From Caldilineales bacterium (GTDB lineage: Bacteria; Chloroflexota; Anaerolineae; Caldilineales; Caldilineaceae): a stretch of DNA of 64,000 bases. Made by a program: the position numbers and the translations under genes. This document shows, in pieces, positions 1 through 8,986 of this stretch. The stretch is from NCBI GenBank assembly GCA_012271135.1, contig JAAXGZ010000152.1, positions 18,940 through 82,939 of the forward strand, given 5' to 3'. How positions within the stretch are numbered: the first letter of the stretch is position 1; every line of letters starts with the position of its first letter. The notes below the pieces were generated by a model, which made no database searches, was not told the DNA's origin, and saw nothing but the letters and a program-made list of their open reading frames with translations.

Positions 1-530
1 ACCGGGTGTGTGCAGAGGAGGCGGGGCGGTGGGCAGCGACGGGCACCGGCAGCACTCTGTAATGGACAGATCCTGAGGAAATTGGCGCATGGCACAACCC
101 CGTCACCCTGGATACCTCAATGCTACTAACCCCGTTTGGCTCTGTCAAACGGCTCGGACCCTCCGTGCGGTGGGGTTCGCAGGGGACAGAGTCCCTGCAA
201 TACCCCTGTTGGCAGGAGGTTGGCGTCATTTTCATATGAAGTTCATATACAACCTTAGGGTACCTGCAGGGACTTGGCCGCCGGCATCCGCCCGGCGGGC
301 CGACCGCCGGGAACCGTGGCTGCATGGGTCCGCGGGCCACTTGCTGTTTGAATGCCGTTTGGCGCATAACCTATACTCACAGGCGGGCAGGCAGGTTACC
401 CTGCCGGGGTGCATGCGTGCCGGCGGAAATCGAACATGTCCCACACTCGGCGCACGGTCCACCGATCCCCGTACAAATCGACTAGGAGACTTGGTTGGCT
501 GAAGCCCGCGGTTTCGCACAAGGAGAATCC
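1..530. other. Gene-free left edge
   Basis: I see no credible gene here. The ORF at 89-502 has low-complexity Arg/Ala/Gly composition and no recognisable domain, so it looks like a chance frame in GC-rich DNA. The end of the stretch (about 480-530) carries the ribosome binding site AAGGAG for the lipoprotein gene that follows and probably its promoter, but I cannot point to a clear -35/-10 pair. Confidence 0.6.
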
Positions 531-1523
531 ATGACAAGAGTTAGATGGCTCCTCTTGCCCATCCTGTTGATGCTCATGCTGTCGGGTTGCGCACCGCGCA
601 TCTTCGGCGGCGATACGGCCGCGGCCGCCGAGACCGGCGGCATGGTGCTGGACCTGCCGTCCATCGTTCTGGACGTCGACAGCACCGGTGCGGTCTCCTC
701 CGAACAAATACCGCTGGACCTGATTCCCGGTCTCGGCGGCATTACCCTGCCCGAAGACATCGTGGCGGCCTTCGCCAGCAACGGCAACCAGTACTTGCAG
801 ATTGAGACCCACCCGAACGGTCTGGTCCTGTTCCTGGACGGCAAGCCCTTCTTCGGTTCCGTGTTCTACGACGACGACGTGTTGAACACCCTGGGGCCGG
901 TGCTGGAAGTCCTGACGGCCAGTCCCGATGATGCCGGCGACGAGGATGCGGCCGCCGAGGAGGAGTCCGAGGAACCGGATCTGGTGGAGTCGATGCTGCC
1001 GGTCCTGCGCAACCTCGGGATGGGTGTCACCCTCCGTCTCCCCGTGGCCGAGGGGACTGCCCGGCGCGACATGCCCAGCATCCGGGGCTACAAGAGAAAG
1101 ACGGCCGCCGACATGGCCAGGATCAAGCGGGAAGAACAGTCCCTCCGCGTCAACGAGGTGCCCATCCAGGTGGCTCCGGACGGGAGCCTGAGCACTTCCA
1201 ACTTCCTGGTCAGCATCATGCTGTCCCAGCTGCCGCCCGGTGTGGGCCTGCCCGAATCGGCCCTGGAGGGTTTGAACGAGCGAGGCATCACCTCATTGAC
1301 CCTGGCCACGCGTCCCGTGGGCCTGACGGTTGGCATCAACGGCAATCAGTTGCCCACCATGCTGTGGGACAGCGGCGAACTGGACAACGTCCTGGCCTGG
1401 GGTTCGGATTCCGGATACCTGGCCGAAAAGGTTCCCGAATTGTCGCCTCAGGTGTTGGGGATCGTTGTGCCTTTCCTGACGGGCAGTCCGTTCAACATCG
1501 AATTGATTCTGCCCAGCGGCTGA
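531..1523 (+). CDS. Secreted lipoprotein with internal duplication, unknown function
   Basis: A 330-residue protein with a classical lipoprotein signal: positively charged start, a Leu/Met-rich hydrophobic core, and the lipobox LSGC at residues about 18-21. The mature protein would be anchored outside the cell membrane. The ATG at 531 is preceded by AAGGAG at 5-base spacing; the upstream TTG at 495 offered by the ORF track would bury the signal peptide and is rejected. Two similar halves can be seen, each running from an Asp/Gly strand through an LPE motif to a pattern of the type T-x-P-x-G-L followed by (D/N)G, separated by an acidic Glu/Asp/Ala linker near residue 140. No enzyme motif is recognised. 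It stands alone, ahead of convergent tRNA genes. Confidence 0.8.
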   Translation: MTRVRWLLLPILLMLMLSGCAPRIFGGDTAAAAETGGMVLDLPSIVLDVDSTGAVSSEQIPLDLIPGLGGITLPEDIVAAFASNGNQYLQIETHPNGLVLFLDGKPFFGSVFYDDDVLNTLGPVLEVLTASPDDAGDEDAAAEEESEEPDLVESMLPVLRNLGMGVTLRLPVAEGTARRDMPSIRGYKRKTAADMARIKREEQSLRVNEVPIQVAPDGSLSTSNFLVSIMLSQLPPGVGLPESALEGLNERGITSLTLATRPVGLTVGINGNQLPTMLWDSGELDNVLAWGSDSGYLAEKVPELSPQVLGIVVPFLTGSPFNIELILPSG

Positions 1524-1556
1524 TGCGGTCTGCACAGCCACGCAACTGAAAAAGAA

Positions 1557-1576
1557 GGGCCGCCGAGAGGCGGCCC
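1557..1576 (-). terminator. Intrinsic terminator for the tRNA cluster, possibly bidirectional
   Basis: A perfect 8-bp stem (GGGCCGCC / GGCGGCCC) with a GAGA loop. Read leftward it is followed by the T-rich tail TTCTTTTTC, the expected end of the three leftward tRNA genes. It lies 33 bases beyond the stop of the rightward lipoprotein gene, so it may serve both sides, although the rightward tail is not T-rich. Confidence 0.75.
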
Positions 1577-1676
1577 TCGTCGTTGAGGGACTGCATGGAT
1601 TGCGTGGCGGCCCGGCCGCCGGTTCCGGATGCCCGGGTGGGAACGGGCAGGATGCGGCCAACCGGAACGGCCGAAG

Positions 1677-1748
1677 TGGATCGGACAGGACTCGAACCTG
1701 TAACCCAGGAGTTATGAGCACCTTGCTCTGCCATTGAGCTACCGATCC
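1677..1748 (-). tRNA. tRNA-Met (anticodon CAT)
   Basis: A 72-base cloverleaf on the minus strand. The acceptor stem GGATCGG pairs with CCGATCC, the D-arm has GCTC/GAGC, the anticodon loop is CTCATAA, and the T-arm is ACAGG-TTCGAGT-CCTGT with discriminator A. The acceptor stem starts with a G-C pair, so this looks like the elongator type; a CAT anticodon could also belong to a tRNA-Ile2 whose wobble C is modified to lysidine. The anticodon stem has one T-T mismatch. CCA is not encoded. Confidence 0.85.
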
Positions 1749-1752
1749 GCAG

Positions 1753-1823
1753 AGCGGGTAGCGGGAATCGAACCCGCATATTCTGCTTGGAAGGCAGACG
1801 CTCTACCATTGAGCTATACCCGC
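1753..1823 (-). tRNA. tRNA-Gly (anticodon TCC)
   Basis: A 71-base cloverleaf on the minus strand with acceptor GCGGGTA/TACCCGC, anticodon stem-loop TCTGC-CTTCCAA-GCAGA and T-arm GCGGG-TTCGATT-CCCGC. The discriminator is T, as is common for bacterial tRNA-Gly. It is four bases from tRNA-Met and probably co-transcribed with it. CCA is not encoded. Confidence 0.93.
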
Positions 1824-1852
1824 ACGATCCGGCCGGGAGAAGCCGGACTTCA

Positions 1853-1929
<77 letters not shown>

Positions 1930-2223
1930 ACGAGAGGACGCCGATTTTACACCACCGCCGCCGGACCGGGAGATTGCGGAGTTGGCGGGGCGTTGTTCCG
2001 GTTTTGCTGATTTTGGTCCGAGCGGCCGGCGGCACGCCAAGAGCAAATGGCGTTCTCCGCCTTGGTGTCGGATCACATCGGTTGCCGCCCGGTACAGGCA
2101 GTTGAGCCCCCGTCTGCGGCCTTCACATCCGTCCGCACACGGTTTCGAAGCCGTGGGCATGTACCATTCAGCCGCCTCGTGCCATTCTTGGACCGTCAGA
2201 ACTCGGTTCCGATTCCAACCGAC

Positions 2224-4710
2224 ATGAACAACCACACGCTCCGGTTGCTGGAATTCGACCGCGTTCGCCGACAGTTGGCCGACCTGTGCCACTACAGCGG
2301 CGGTATCGAACTGGCCCGCAACCTGCAGCCAGGCCGTCGCCTGGCGTCCATTCAGGGGAGGTTGGACCTAACCTGTGAGGCCTACGCCTTTCTGGCAGAA
2401 CAGCCCGCGCCTCCGTTTGGCGGCGTCACGGACGTGGCGGAGCTGTTGTCCAGGGCCACGCGCCGGTCGATTCTGTTGGGTGCCGAGTTGCGGGATATCC
2501 GTATTCTGCTGGAAAGGACCGCCGCGCTGCAGAAGGTGTTTGGCAGTCAGGCGGAGGAGTACCCCGGCTTGGCCGAACTGGCCGCGCGCCTGCAGCCGTG
2601 CCCGCGGCTGGGCGCCGCGATCGCGGAGGCCGTGGACGAGCAGGGATCAATTCAGTCCGGCGCCTCGCCGCTGCTATCCTCCCTGCGCAACCGCATCCGG
2701 ATTGCCCAGGGCCGACTGTCCCGGACCTTGGAGGGGGTGGCCTCCAACGCCCGGTTGGCCCCCTATCTCCAGGAAGCCATCGTTACCCAGCGGCAGGGCC
2801 GTTATGTCGTCCCGGTGAAGGCCGAATACCGCGGCAAGGTGCGGGGTATCGTCCACGACCAGTCGGCCAGCGGCGCCACGGTGTTCGTGGAGCCCTTCCA
2901 GGTCGTGGAGCAGAACAACGAGCTGCGCGTACTGTTGGCCGAGGAGGAGACGGAGATCAGGCGCATTCTGACGGTGCTGACGGCCCAGGTGGCCGAAGCG
3001 GCCGCGGATATCGGCTACAACAACAGTGTGCTGGCCGAGCTGGACTTCACTCTGGCCAAGGGACGGCATGCCTGGGATCTGGAATGCACCGCGCCGGAGC
3101 TGCTGGCACCACCCGAATTCACGGTGCCCTATGCCGGCGAAGCGGAAGGTGAGGTGCAGGGAGCTCCGCCTCTGGGCCATCCCGGAACCTGCATCTGGCT
3201 GCGCAAGGCCCGCCACCCGCTGCTGCCGCGGGACGAGGCGGTGCCCCTGGACTTCGAGCTGGGACCGGAAACGACCCCGGCCGGCCACCGCCCGGCTCAC
3301 GTCGTGGTGATCACGGGTCCCAATACCGGGGGCAAGACCGTGGCCCTCAAGACGGTGGGCCTGTTGCAGTTGATGGCCCAGGCCGGCCTCATGATCCCGG
3401 CCGGTTCGGGCAGTCGCCTGACAGTCCTGCAATCCGTCTGGGCGGACATCGGCGACGAGCAAAGCATCGAGCAGAACCTCAGCACCTTCTCCAGCCACCT
3501 GACGAACATTGTCGGCATCCTTGAGGCTGCTGCCCCGGACAGCCTGGTGATCCTGGACGAGATTGGGGCCGGCACCGATCCGGAGGAAGGCTCGGCCCTG
3601 GCCTTGGCCCTGCTGGACCACCTGCGGCACCGGTCCGTCACCACCCTGGCCTCCACCCACTTCAGCGAAATCAAGCTGTACGCCCACAACACGCGCGGCG
3701 TCTCGAACGCGGCCATGGAGTTTGATGTGGAGTCCCTGCGTCCAACCTACCGGCTCACCATGGGTTTGCCCGGGAAGTCCAACGCCCTGACGATTGCCCG
3801 GCGGCTGGGGCTGGACCAGGATGTGGTCGCCCAGGCGGAAGGTCACGTGCAGGCCGACGCCGCCAGTGCCAACTCCATGTTGGAGGACATCCGCAAGGCG
3901 CGGCAGCAGGCCGTCGAGTCCCGGGCCGAGGCCGCGCGGGAAAGGGATTTGGCGGAACTGGCGCGCAAGGAACTGATGCTGCGCCTTAGTTCTGTCGAGG
4001 AGGATCGACAAGCCGTCCTGGCCGAAACCAAGGCCGAAATGGAGGGCCTGCTGGCGGAAACCCGGCGCGAAATGTCCCGGCTGCGCCGGACGGCCCGCAA
4101 CCAAATGCGGCCGGACAGATTGGGGAAAGGAACCGGGTCCCGATCCACGCCTTCATCCGAGACCGAGAAGGACCTGGCCGCCTTGGCGGCCAAGGTTCCC
4201 GCGGCCGCATCGGTGGGCATGCGGTCGACGTCCCTGAGAGTGCCCGGACAAATCGCCGTGGGTGATACGGTATGGGTGGGCCGTCTGCAAACCACTGCCA
4301 AGGTGACGGCCCTGCTGCCGGACGGCAAGCGGGCCGAGGTTCACGCCGGCGGCATGCGCTTCAAGGCCAAACTGCCGGAACTGGAACTGCGCAGCCGCGC
4401 ACAGGAGGAGGAGCCGAAGCCGGCGGCCGTGATGACAACGAGCAGGACGGCGGTCCGCGATGTGGCGACCGAACTGGACATTAGGGGCGCGCGGGTTGAG
4501 GCCGGGGTGGAAACGGTGAACCAGTACCTGCACGATGCCTGGGAGTGTCAGTTGCCTTGGGTGCGGGTCATTCACGGAAAGGGAACCGGGCAGCTGCGCT
4601 CGGCGATTCGGGATCTGATGCGGCGGCATCCCCACGTGGCCGGCGTGCGGTCCGGCGAGGCCGGCGAAGGCGGCGAGGGTGTAACCGTGGCGACCATCGG
4701 CAAGGACTAG
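2224..4710 (+). CDS. mutS2: Endonuclease MutS2
   Basis: An 828-residue member of the MutS2 family: a DNA-binding ATPase with a nuclease tail, linked in other bacteria to suppression of recombination and to rescue of collided ribosomes. The order is an N-terminal helical MutS core, the ATPase (Walker A GPNTGGKT at 365-372, Walker B LVILDE at 441-446 followed by GAGTDPEEG), a long Glu/Arg-rich coiled coil (about 540-630), and a C-terminal Smr domain with LDIRG (751-755) and HGKGTG (784-789). It lacks the mismatch-recognition domain, as MutS2 does. I start at ATG 2224, where family similarity begins (MNNHTLRLLEF); the ORF track's 59 upstream residues look non-coding and overlap the presumed tRNA promoter region. 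Confidence 0.96.
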   Translation: MNNHTLRLLEFDRVRRQLADLCHYSGGIELARNLQPGRRLASIQGRLDLTCEAYAFLAEQPAPPFGGVTDVAELLSRATRRSILLGAELRDIRILLERTAALQKVFGSQAEEYPGLAELAARLQPCPRLGAAIAEAVDEQGSIQSGASPLLSSLRNRIRIAQGRLSRTLEGVASNARLAPYLQEAIVTQRQGRYVVPVKAEYRGKVRGIVHDQSASGATVFVEPFQVVEQNNELRVLLAEEETEIRRILTVLTAQVAEAAADIGYNNSVLAELDFTLAKGRHAWDLECTAPELLAPPEFTVPYAGEAEGEVQGAPPLGHPGTCIWLRKARHPLLPRDEAVPLDFELGPETTPAGHRPAHVVVITGPNTGGKTVALKTVGLLQLMAQAGLMIPAGSGSRLTVLQSVWADIGDEQSIEQNLSTFSSHLTNIVGILEAAAPDSLVILDEIGAGTDPEEGSALALALLDHLRHRSVTTLASTHFSEIKLYAHNTRGVSNAAMEFDVESLRPTYRLTMGLPGKSNALTIARRLGLDQDVVAQAEGHVQADAASANSMLEDIRKARQQAVESRAEAARERDLAELARKELMLRLSSVEEDRQAVLAETKAEMEGLLAETRREMSRLRRTARNQMRPDRLGKGTGSRSTPSSETEKDLAALAAKVPAAASVGMRSTSLRVPGQIAVGDTVWVGRLQTTAKVTALLPDGKRAEVHAGGMRFKAKLPELELRSRAQEEEPKPAAVMTTSRTAVRDVATELDIRGARVEAGVETVNQYLHDAWECQLPWVRVIHGKGTGQLRSAIRDLMRRHPHVAGVRSGEAGEGGEGVTVATIGKD

Positions 4711-4722
4711 GGGGACGGATCC

Positions 4723-4812
4723 GTGTGGCGACACTTTCTCGGTGACCTGATTCTGTTTCTGGCCATCCTCCTGGCCATCTATGTGGGCGTGGTCCTGCAG
4801 TTCTTTGGCTAA
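4723..4812 (+). CDS. Small single-pass membrane protein, 29 residues
   Basis: This ORF is too short for the supplied track. A GTG at 4723, 7 bases after the purine-rich AGGGGGA, opens a 29-codon frame that reads as Trp-Arg-His plus a polar cap and then one uninterrupted hydrophobic helix (LILFLAILLAIYVGVVLQFF), ending in TAA. It sits 12 bases after mutS2 and just before the HD-domain gene, all rightward, so it would be part of that transcript. The positive-inside, helix-outside shape is what a real single-pass peptide would have, but there is no homology evidence. Confidence 0.45.
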   Translation: MWRHFLGDLILFLAILLAIYVGVVLQFFG

Positions 4813-4831
4813 CCGGCTGGCGGTGCCTGCG

Positions 4832-5503
4832 ATGGAAATGCAAGGACTGCCACTTGATGCGGAGGAGGTGCGTCCGCTCTATGCCGACGCCGATCCGATC
4901 CACGATTTCGACCATGTGATGCGGGTGGCCGCCCTCGGCTGGCACTTGGCCCGGGCGGAGGGGGCCGATCCCGAAATTGTGCGCACGGCTGCCCTCTTGC
5001 ACGATGTGCCCGTCGCCGGGACGGAGAGAGAGGATCACCATGTGGTTGCCGCGGAGCAGGCGTCGGACTTTTTGGTTGGGCGGAGCGTGCCGGCCGCAGC
5101 CATCGATCTGGTCGTGGACTGCATCAAGGGCCATCGCTTCCGTAACCGCGGTGCCGCCCGGAACAGCCTTGAAGCCAAGTGTCTGTACGACGCCGACAAG
5201 ATTGATGTGCTGGGCGCGATTGGCATTGTCCGTGCCTTTGCCTTTGCCGGTCTCCACGGCCATTCGCTGTGGCACTGTGCCACCTTCGCCGCTTCGGAAC
5301 AGGACCTCACTGCAGGGACATGGCCGTCCACGCCGGCCCTTGAGTGGCGAACCAAGCTGGACCGGCTGGTCGATTCAATGCATACGGCCAGCGGCCGCGC
5401 GCTGGCCGCGCAGCGGCACGCTGTTGCCCTGCGGTTTTGCCAATCCCTGCAGGCCGAGTACCTGCAGGCGATGTCACCCGATCCATTGAACCCGCAAGGA
5501 TAG
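4832..5503 (+). CDS. HD-domain phosphohydrolase, uncharacterised
   Basis: A 223-residue soluble protein of the HD superfamily, metal-dependent phosphohydrolases that act on nucleotides or cyclic nucleotides. The metal-binding residues are visible: HDFDH at residues 24-28 and the HD pair in ALLHD at 57-58, followed by a later helix with KGHRFR and a conserved-looking DADK. Substrate cannot be read from the sequence; short stand-alone HD proteins of this shape (YedJ-like) are mostly uncharacterised. The ATG at 4832 is preferred because the upstream codons overlap the 29-residue ORF and lack similarity to the family; the ATG at 4838 is an alternative. moaB follows after 8 bases. Confidence 0.85.
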   Translation: MEMQGLPLDAEEVRPLYADADPIHDFDHVMRVAALGWHLARAEGADPEIVRTAALLHDVPVAGTEREDHHVVAAEQASDFLVGRSVPAAAIDLVVDCIKGHRFRNRGAARNSLEAKCLYDADKIDVLGAIGIVRAFAFAGLHGHSLWHCATFAASEQDLTAGTWPSTPALEWRTKLDRLVDSMHTASGRALAAQRHAVALRFCQSLQAEYLQAMSPDPLNPQG

Positions 5504-5511
5504 GAGCCAAC

Positions 5512-6021
5512 ATGTCGTCGGTCAGTGAGCACAGGACCCGGGCCGAAGGCCTGGGCGCGGTTTCCATAGGTGTCCTGACGGTGAGCGACACGCGCGATCT
5601 GTCGACCGACAAGAGCGGCCAACTGATCCTCGATCTGGTGGCCGAGGCCGGACACAACACGGCGGAGCGTCGGCTGGTGCGGGACGAACCGGACCAGATC
5701 CGGGGCGCCGTCCTAGACCTGTGCGGGGCGGGTCTGGATGCCGTGCTGTCCAGCGGCGGCACCGGCATCGGCGCGCGCGACCAGACCTGCGACGTGGTCC
5801 GGCCTCTCCTGGAGAAGGAACTGCCCGGCTACGGCGAACTGTTCCGGATGCTGAGCTGGGAGGAGGTGGGTTCGGCAGCGATGCTGTCGCGCGCCGTGGC
5901 CGGGACCGTGGGTCGGACGCTGGTGTTCTGCATGCCCGGTTCGTCCAACGCCGTGCGCCTGGCCATGACCCGGCTCATTCTTCCGGAACTCCGCCATCTG
6001 GTGCACGAACTCCATCGTTGA
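5512..6021 (+). CDS. moaB: Molybdenum cofactor biosynthesis protein MoaB
   Basis: A 169-residue cytoplasmic protein of the MoaB/Mog fold, which adenylates molybdopterin before molybdate insertion. Recognisable elements are the N-terminal strand GVLTVSDTR, the SSGGTG nucleotide-binding loop near residue 80, [17 protein letters not shown] and the C-terminal [11 protein letters not shown]. The length matches MoaB rather than the longer MoeA. AGGAG lies 5 bases before the ATG at 5512; the upstream 56 codons in the ORF track overlap the HD gene in another frame and are ignored. The last 47 bases overlap the end of the convergent glycosyltransferase gene. No other cofactor genes are nearby. Confidence 0.93.
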   Translation: MSSVSEHRTRAEGLGAVSIGVLTVSDTRDLSTDKSGQLILDLVAEAGHNTAERRLVRDEPDQIRGAVLDLCGAGLDAVLSSGGTGIGARDQTCDVVRPLLEKELPGYGELFRMLSWEEVGSAAMLSRAVAGTVGRTLVFCMPGSSNAVRLAMTRLILPELRHLVHELHR

Positions 6022-6991
6022 GCACCAGCCGCGCGGCGGAACCGTGTGCGGGTCCGTCCACTCCCCAGGTGCGCCGCACAATGTACAGGGGCCGTCCCTT
6101 GACTTCGTCGTAGATGCGGCCCAGGTAGGCGCCGATGATGCCAAGGAAGATGAGCTGGACCCCGCCCAGCAACAGGACGCTGACCAGGGTCGTGGCTTGG
6201 CCGCCCAGGGCGTTGATGCCGCTCACGCGTAGGGCGATGACGGCCAGAATGCCGGCCAGTGCCAGCAGCGCCAGCAGGAATCCCAGATAGGAGGCCATGT
6301 AGAGAGGCTGGTAGCTGAAGCCGGTGACGGCGTCCAGCATGATGCGCAACATGGACCGCAGCGGATACTTGGTTTCCCCGGCGTAGCGTTCGGCGCGGTC
6401 GAAGCGGACCCCCGTCTGCCGGAAGCCCACCCAGCTGCTGAGACCGCGCATGAACCGGTGCCGTTCGCCCATGCCGCAGAGCACGTTCACAACCTGCCGA
6501 TCCAGCAGGCGGAAGTCGCCGGTGTCCAGTGGCAGGTCCACCCGCATCAGGGAACGCATGAGGCGGTAGAAGAGACTGGACGTGGCCTTCTTGAAGAACG
6601 ATTCTCCCTCGCGGCTGCGCCGGGCGGCATAGACCACGTGGTACCCCTCCCGCCACTTGGCGATCAGATCCCGGAGGACCTCCGGCGGATCCTGGAGGTC
6701 CGCATCCATGATGATGACTGCATCGCCGCGTGCGAAGTCCAGGCCGGCCGTAATGGCGATCTGCTGATTGAAGTTGCGGCTCAGGTCCACCACCTTGATC
6801 CTGGGGTCGCGCTGCTGCAGGGAGACCAGAATTTCCAGAGTGCGATCGCGGCTGCCGTCGTTGACGCAAATCAGTTCCCATTCGAGGTCGGGATCCTGAT
6901 CTCCGCCGTTCCAGGTCGCGATCAGCGTTTCACAGAACGTGCGGGCAACCGGTTCCTCGTCGTAGAACGGCACCACAACCGAGATCAGCAT
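5975..6991 (-). CDS. Polyprenyl-phosphate glycosyltransferase, GT2 family (GtrB/DPM1-like)
   Basis: A 338-residue membrane enzyme that would transfer a sugar from a nucleotide donor to undecaprenyl phosphate on the inner face of the membrane. The N-terminal GT-A domain has [10 protein letters not shown] at the start, [10 protein letters not shown], and the metal-binding DADLQDPPE near residue 95. Two C-terminal membrane helices follow (about 225-250 and 262-287), as in bactoprenol glucosyltransferases. I start at ATG 6991, where the family start [10 protein letters not shown] begins. The gene is divergent from the methyltransferase gene and overlaps moaB tail to tail by 47 bases. The acidic last 30 residues are not conserved in the family. 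Confidence 0.92.
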   Translation of the reverse strand: MLISVVVPFYDEEPVARTFCETLIATWNGGDQDPDLEWELICVNDGSRDRTLEILVSLQQRDPRIKVVDLSRNFNQQIAITAGLDFARGDAVIIMDADLQDPPEVLRDLIAKWREGYHVVYAARRSREGESFFKKATSSLFYRLMRSLMRVDLPLDTGDFRLLDRQVVNVLCGMGERHRFMRGLSSWVGFRQTGVRFDRAERYAGETKYPLRSMLRIMLDAVTGFSYQPLYMASYLGFLLALLALAGILAVIALRVSGINALGGQATTLVSVLLLGGVQLIFLGIIGAYLGRIYDEVKGRPLYIVRRTWGVDGPAHGSAARLVLNDGVRAPDGGVPEE

Positions 6992-7190
6992 GGGGGGACG
7001 GGGGCACGGAAAGACAGGGAAATCCGGCAACGGAAAGCAGCGGCGGGCGGTGCTAACATGGGGGCCATTATCTCAAACCGGTTGGATCCTGCGTCCCCCT
7101 TTCGGCCCACAGTGCTGTCCCCTCCCGGGGCGCGCCACGGCGACAGGCCACAACGGCAGCCGCCGTTCCTGCATTGGCATTTCATCTCCC

Positions 7191-7865
7191 ATGAGTCTCT
7201 CTCGCAGCCTGCTGCGCCTGGCGGGTTTCGCGGGCGGAGCCCTGCTGGGCCTGCGCCTGCACTGGTTCCGACAGCCGCGGCCCTGGCCGCGGCAGCTGGC
7301 GTCCTGGCTGGACAGCGATCTGCGCCGCCGTTGGCTGGATCCGGTTTCCCTGCTGGACCCGATCGGGGTCCAGCCCGGCATGCATGTGCTGGAGGTAGGG
7401 TGCGGCACCGGGGTCGTGACCGAGGAGTTGGCGCGCCGCGTAGGCGAGCAGGGTACCGTGACCGCGCTCGACATCCAGATGGCACTGATTCAGCGTGCCC
7501 GGACGCGCCTTCGGGAGGCCGAGCTGGCGGATCGGGTGCGGTTTCTGTTCGCCGATACGGACGGCGCTCCGCTTGACCCACAGTCCGCGGACCTGATCGT
7601 GCTGGGTTCCGTGCTGGGGGAGATTCCCGATCCCCATCCCATGCTGACGACCCTGTTCGGCGTGGCCAAACCCGGGAGTCGACTTGCCATCTACGAGGAA
7701 CCACTCATGCCGGGCGCGCTGCCCCCTGCCATGGCCCAGATGCACCTGCATGCCGCGGGATTTCGGCGCGGCGGGCACATCCGGCAGCTGACCCACTGGC
7801 TGGGCGTGTACTACCGCGACGGGGATGAGTGGGACCCGAACCTGAAACCGGGGACCATCCTGTGA
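7191..7865 (+). CDS. Class I SAM-dependent methyltransferase
   Basis: A 224-residue protein with the Rossmann-like methyltransferase core: motif I VLEVGCGTG near residue 67, an acidic residue ending strand 2 (TALDIQ), and ADLIVLGSVLGE as motif IV. It matches the UbiE/Methyltransf_11 type, with substrate unknown. An N-terminal hydrophobic stretch (about 7-22) followed by Arg/Trp/Pro-rich sequence suggests a membrane-associated start. ATG 7191 is chosen; the 67 upstream residues in the ORF track have no such features. Its TGA overlaps the GTG of truD by four bases, so the two genes are translationally coupled. Confidence 0.88.
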   Translation: MSLSRSLLRLAGFAGGALLGLRLHWFRQPRPWPRQLASWLDSDLRRRWLDPVSLLDPIGVQPGMHVLEVGCGTGVVTEELARRVGEQGTVTALDIQMALIQRARTRLREAELADRVRFLFADTDGAPLDPQSADLIVLGSVLGEIPDPHPMLTTLFGVAKPGSRLAIYEEPLMPGALPPAMAQMHLHAAGFRRGGHIRQLTHWLGVYYRDGDEWDPNLKPGTIL

Positions 7866-8977
7866 GTGATGAAGTCCGGCCGCGGCGCCTGGAGGAAAGT
7901 GTCGAGTCCCTGACCGGGGCCGATCTGCCCTTTCGCACCCCGGACCTGCCCGGCATCGGCGGCCGCATTCGGGTCCGGCCGGAGGATTTCCGGGTGACGG
8001 AGATCCCGGCCTACGAACCGGCCGGCCGCGGCCCCCACCTGTACGTGTCGGTGACCCGGACCGGCCACACCACGCCGGAGGTGGCGGACCTCTTGGCGCA
8101 GGCGCTCAATGCGGACAAAGGTGCAGTAGGCTATGCCGGCCTCAAGGACAAGCGGGCCTGCACCACGCAGACGTTCAGTGTGCTGGCGTCCAACGGGTTT
8201 GTCCCGGACGAAGAGTGGGTGGCCCGCCGCCTGGCCGCCGAGACCCCCTTGCAGGTCAATTGGATGCGGTGCCACGGCAACAAGCTGCGGACCGGGCATC
8301 TGCGCGGCAACCACTTCGACATCCTGGTTCGGTATCCCGACGCACCACCGGAGGAGGCGGTCGCCCGTGCGCAGGCCATCGCGGACGCCCTGAAGCGGGA
8401 CGGCCTGCCCAACTGGTTTGGTCCCCAGCGCTTCGGCCATGAGGGTCAAAATGTGATCAAGGGCTGGCGCATCGTGCACCGCGGTTGGCGCGCACACCGG
8501 CGCTGGCTACACAAACTCCTGCTGTCCGCCTACCAGTCCTGGCTGTGCAACCGCTACCTGTCCTTGCGCATGCACGAAGGCCTGCTGGATTGCTGTCTGG
8601 TCGGCGATGTGGCCCGCAAGCATGAAACGGGCGGCATGTTCCTGGTGGAGGATGCGGAAGCGGACTCCCGGCGGCAGGTTGCCGGCGAGATTTCCTTCAC
8701 GGCCCCGATGTACGGCCACAAGATGTGGGCGGCCGAAGGCGTTGCCGGCGAACTGGAGGAACGGATCCTGACCGAACAGGAGCTGGTCGGCTTCAATTGG
8801 CGACGGGGTAAAGTAACAGGTACCCGACGCACCGGCCGGCTGGTGCCCTCGGACCTGTCGGTGCGGAGGGAGGCGGACGGCATTCGGCTGTCCTTCTCGC
8901 TGCCGAAGGGCGGCTACGCAACGGCTGTGCTGCGGGAAGTCATGAAGATGGGCAATCCGGACTTGGCTGAGGATTAA
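7862..8977 (+). CDS. truD: tRNA pseudouridine(13) synthase TruD
   Basis: A 371-residue TruD, which converts uridine 13 of tRNA-Glu to pseudouridine. The catalytic aspartate is D96 in GLKDKRACTTQ, preceded by KGAVGYA; the family motifs GNHFDI and PNWFGPQRFG follow. Length fits the family. The start is the GTG at 7862 inside TGTGA, overlapping the methyltransferase stop; the ORF track's ATG at 7829 would lie within that gene. The LON-domain gene follows after 9 bases. Confidence 0.95.
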   Translation: MSDEVRPRRLEESVESLTGADLPFRTPDLPGIGGRIRVRPEDFRVTEIPAYEPAGRGPHLYVSVTRTGHTTPEVADLLAQALNADKGAVGYAGLKDKRACTTQTFSVLASNGFVPDEEWVARRLAAETPLQVNWMRCHGNKLRTGHLRGNHFDILVRYPDAPPEEAVARAQAIADALKRDGLPNWFGPQRFGHEGQNVIKGWRIVHRGWRAHRRWLHKLLLSAYQSWLCNRYLSLRMHEGLLDCCLVGDVARKHETGGMFLVEDAEADSRRQVAGEISFTAPMYGHKMWAAEGVAGELEERILTEQELVGFNWRRGKVTGTRRTGRLVPSDLSVRREADGIRLSFSLPKGGYATAVLREVMKMGNPDLAED

Positions 8978-8986
8978 GCGAGCGTC

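Noticed and set aside
89-502. 137-codon ORF at the left edge
   Set aside because: No domain, no ribosome binding site and Arg/Ala-rich chance composition; it also runs into the true lipoprotein leader.
2674-4104. 476-residue minus-strand ORF within mutS2
   Set aside because: A GC-rich shadow of the mutS2 coding frame, without any domain.
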